Positions 61,419 to 64,000 of a stretch of DNA of 64,000 nt are shown here, one piece after another. The stretch is from Rahnella sikkimica. GTDB taxonomy: Bacteria; Pseudomonadota; Gammaproteobacteria; Enterobacterales; Enterobacteriaceae. Below the pieces are notes generated by a model, which was not told the DNA's origin, did no database searches, and saw only the letters and a list, made by a program, of their open reading frames with translations. Each line of letters opens with the position of its first letter. Position 1 is the first letter of the stretch. The translations under genes were made by a program, and so were the position numbers. The stretch is from contig NZ_CP019062.1 of the NCBI RefSeq assembly GCF_002951615.1, positions 3,720,001 to 3,784,000 on the forward strand. The letters run 5' to 3'.

Positions 61419-62397
61419 CCCCGATTGCAAGGGGAATGCAACCGGAGATGCCTGCGCTGTTCAGGCGGGATAAGGTGCTGTCTGCACCGGAGCGATTGTT
61501 ATAAGGGCCAATCACGACGCGATTCCAGCCGCCGCCCGTGGTGATCCGGCCTTCAAACCCTTCGAATGCCAGCTTGGCGCGCTGGGATTCCGCCTGCTCG
61601 GAGCCTTTGAATGAACCGCACTGCACCATAAATCGCTGGGTTTTTTCCTGCTCTTTCGGTTTCTCTGGCGCTGCCTGTGTAATGGCGGCCGGTTGCTGTG
61701 CTTTCGGTTGTTCTTTCGGCGCTTCTCTGACCGGTTCTTTTACCGCTTCCGGCTCTTTAACCTGTGGCTTAGGTTTTGGCTGAACAGGTTGCGTTTGGAC
61801 CTGTGCCTGCGGAGCACGAACGGGTTGCGTTTGCGGCGTATACGCAGGCTGCTGAACTTGGCGCGGTTGCGTCTGCACCTGCTGTTGCTGAGCATAAGTC
61901 GGCTGCTGTTGCTGTTGCTGTTGCTGTAGCTGACGCTGCGTCTGAGCCGGACGCGTTGCGACCTGACTCGGGTCGTTATACGGCACTTCAGACAGCTGTG
62001 TTGGCGTCTGGCGCATATCGGCCTGCATCTGTTCGAGAAGTTGTCGCTGTTCCGGCGTCAGCTGCGTTTTCGATTCAACCTGACCACCTGCCGTCGGTTC
62101 AGTCGGCGTGGTGACGCCCATCTGACGGTTTTCCAGCTCCTTGATGTAGCGCCAGCGCTCTTCAGGCTTAGGCGGTAATCCGTTACCCGGACGAACAGCA
62201 TGCGTCGGCAGTACCGCCGCTTCTTCATGTTTATTGTGCGCAATAAAATAGAGGCCACCGACAAACACCACCAGTACCGCAACGGCTAACACCACCATGG
62301 TTTTGGAGATCGTTGTGGAACTGCTTTTTTTACTCCGGCTGGTACTTTTCCGCCGCGCTCCTGAGCGCCCACGGCTTACATAGTCTCTTTGTGCCAC
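61414..62397 (-). CDS. ftsN: Cell division protein FtsN
   Basis: 327 residues. Short cytoplasmic tail rich in Arg/Ser/Lys (1-30) that binds FtsA, one membrane helix (about 33-53), a periplasmic helical part with VTTPTEPTAG, a long glutamine/proline-rich linker with eight glutamines in a row, and a C-terminal SPOR domain (about 250-327) with the paired cysteines VQCGSF and SGCIPL. Triggers septal cell-wall synthesis and binds denuded glycan. Downstream of cytR, same order as E. coli. Confidence 0.96.
   Translation of the reverse strand: MAQRDYVSRGRSGARRKSTSRSKKSSSTTISKTMVVLAVAVLVVFVGGLYFIAHNKHEEAAVLPTHAVRPGNGLPPKPEERWRYIKELENRQMGVTTPTEPTAGGQVESKTQLTPEQRQLLEQMQADMRQTPTQLSEVPYNDPSQVATRPAQTQRQLQQQQQQQQPTYAQQQQVQTQPRQVQQPAYTPQTQPVRAPQAQVQTQPVQPKPKPQVKEPEAVKEPVREAPKEQPKAQQPAAITQAAPEKPKEQEKTQRFMVQCGSFKGSEQAESQRAKLAFEGFEGRITTGGGWNRVVIGPYNNRSGADSTLSRLNSAGISGCIPLAIGG
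61902..61932 (-). repeat. CAG/CAA glutamine-codon tract in ftsN
   Basis: Alternating CAG and CAA codons encode eight consecutive glutamines in the FtsN linker. Mixed codon use argues for selection on protein rather than a pure slippage repeat. Confidence 0.7.
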
Positions 62398-62477
62398 TAT
62401 CGTTTCGCTGTGTCGTGATGAATGAAGAAGTGCGTCATGTTACTTAACCCTGCATATATAACAAAACAAAAACTGAC

Positions 62478-63506
62478 TCACGCTTTCGGGGCGGCCGTGC
62501 TTTCGCGCACCACCAGCTCACTATCAAGCAGAAGCGAACCGCTTTGTCCCGGATTTCCCTGTAACTGCTCAAGTAATAATAACATAGCCTGACGGCCCAG
62601 CTGGAATCTTGGCTGGGCCACGGTGGTCAGCGGAGGATCGGTAAACTGGCTGGCTTTGATGTCATCGAAGCCGACCACCGACAAGTCCTGCGGAATGCGC
62701 AGACCCATTTTCTTCGCCTGGAACATCGCGCCGATCGCCATAATATCGTTATGACAGAAAATGGCTGTTGGCGGAGAAGGCAGCGCCATCAGTTCTGTCA
62801 CCGCCTGCGCGCCAGATTCGTAGCTAAAATCGCCCTGAGCGGTCAGGGCGTTTTCAACGCTGATCCCGTTGCGGCGCAGCGCCTGAATATAACCTTGTGA
62901 GCGGTACTGGCACAGCGGCATATGTTTCGGCCCTTCGATACAGGCAATACGCTGATGGCCCAGATTCAGCAGATAATGTACCGCTTCAAACGCAGCAGTC
63001 AGGTTATCAATATGAACGGTCGGCAGTTCCAGTTCTGGCGCAAATTCATTGGCCATCACCATCGGCGGCAGATTCCGTTGTTCTTCTTTGCTGGCGTCGA
63101 AAGGTAAATCGGAACCGAGCAGCAACATGCCATCAATCTGTTTGGTGATGATCAGATTGATGAAGGTTTTTTCCTGCTGGTTTTGCTGAGCGCAGTCGCC
63201 AATCAGCACCAGATAACCATTTTCGGCAGCGGTGCGTTCGATCCCTTTGATCAGATCGGCGAAAAACGGATCGCAGATGTCCGGGACGATCACCAGAATG
63301 GTTCGCGATTCGTTACGTTTCAGGTTTCGGGACAGAGCATGAGGAGAATACCCTACGGCCATCACTGCCTGGTCGACCTTCTGACGGGTAGAGGCGGAGA
63401 CTTTTTCCGGATTCATTAACGCGCGGGATACCGTTGCTGTTGAAACGCCTGCCTGTTCTGCCACATCTTTCATTGTTGCGGCGGGTAATTCTTTCTTGTG
63501 CTCCAA
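62478..63506 (-). CDS. cytR: Transcriptional repressor CytR
   Basis: 342 residues. LacI family: N-terminal helix-turn-helix TMKDVAEQAGVSTATVSRALMN, hinge, then a periplasmic-binding-protein-like cytidine sensor (RTILVIVPDICDPFFADL). Represses nucleoside uptake and catabolism together with CRP. The open frame reaches 63554, but aligning with E. coli CytR puts the start at TTG 63506, seven bases after AAGGAG; MEHKKELPAATMKDV then matches in length. Rare TTG start is notable. Confidence 0.93.
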   Translation of the reverse strand: MEHKKELPAATMKDVAEQAGVSTATVSRALMNPEKVSASTRQKVDQAVMAVGYSPHALSRNLKRNESRTILVIVPDICDPFFADLIKGIERTAAENGYLVLIGDCAQQNQQEKTFINLIITKQIDGMLLLGSDLPFDASKEEQRNLPPMVMANEFAPELELPTVHIDNLTAAFEAVHYLLNLGHQRIACIEGPKHMPLCQYRSQGYIQALRRNGISVENALTAQGDFSYESGAQAVTELMALPSPPTAIFCHNDIMAIGAMFQAKKMGLRIPQDLSVVGFDDIKASQFTDPPLTTVAQPRFQLGRQAMLLLLEQLQGNPGQSGSLLLDSELVVRESTAAPKA

Positions 63507-63696
63507 CGCATCTCTCCTTGCAACAGCATCAAACTGACACAACAACATCAACATTCCTCACCTGGCTACCCGTGATGTGTAGCTCATCACATTCTAAACA
63601 GAATGTGAGTAGGATTTGTTACCTAATTTGCATTAAAAGTGTGACGCAGATGCTTTTTTCGATCCATCACACAGAAATCCCGACTATTTATGCGGA

Positions 63697-64000
<304 letters not shown>

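Overview
The window is chromosomal DNA of an enterobacterial gammaproteobacterium. Almost all of it right of about 8.4 kb is conserved core with enteric gene order (yicC-rph-pyrE, slmA-dut-coaBC-radC-rpmBG-mutM-coaD, the waa LPS-core cluster, kbl-tdh, secB-gpsA-cysE, cpxPRA, pfkA-sbp-tpiA, glpFKX, zapB-rraA-menA-hslUV-ftsN-cytR-priA). The medium G+C of the core, the Klebsiella/Serratia-type LPS core genes (waaE, wabG, wabH, wabN), emrD next to fpr, and no fieF between cpxP and pfkA point to the Yersiniaceae/Rahnella-Serratia side of the Enterobacterales rather than Escherichia. The genus is an inference only.

Positions 1 to about 8,500 are the right end of an integrated mobile element. A P4-type tyrosine recombinase (7116-8327, minus) lies directly beside the 3' end of yicC, behind three related 15-bp repeats that look like integrase arm sites. 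At the far left is the start of a MobC-like relaxosome gene, so the element may be mobilizable; its other end is outside the window. The cargo is very AT-rich and looks like anti-phage defence. It holds a HEPN protein behind a 16-bp palindromic operator, and a compact three-gene operon (DNA methyltransferase, DUF262 protein, MAE_28990/MAE_18760-like HEPN protein) with a perfect inverted repeat in front and a terminator behind. It also holds two convergent small membrane proteins and a divergent pair of unrecognised genes. The three-gene operon is the best candidate for a poorly described system.

From 8.5 to 19.2 kb come RNA-processing and nucleotide genes (yicC, rph, pyrE with its attenuator, slmA, dut, coaBC), a DUF2157/GDYXXLXY membrane pair, radC, ribosomal genes rpmB-rpmG with a highly structured leader, mutM and coaD. 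From 19.2 to 33.1 kb lies the LPS core cluster: waaE, waaA, a GT2 enzyme, wabH, wabG and waaQ on the minus strand; wabN and a GT9 enzyme on the plus strand; then an O-antigen-ligase-like protein, a WaaZ-like protein, waaC, waaF and hldD on the minus strand. Together they build inner and outer core and attach the polymer.

From 33.3 to 46.4 kb are threonine catabolism (kbl-tdh), divisome-linked cell-wall genes (yibQ, envC), gpmI, yibN-grxC-secB-gpsA, cysE, trmL and the Cpx envelope-stress system, with a clear CpxR box and a well-conserved CpxQ small RNA at the cpxP 3' end. From 46.7 to 64 kb are pfkA, sbp, tpiA, yiiQ, yiiR, fpr, emrD, the glycerol genes glpX/glpK/glpF with a near-consensus GlpR operator, zapB, rraA, menA, the heat-shock operon hslVU with a sigma-32-like promoter, ftsN, cytR and the C-terminal end of priA. 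No tRNA, rRNA, insertion sequence or CRISPR array was seen.
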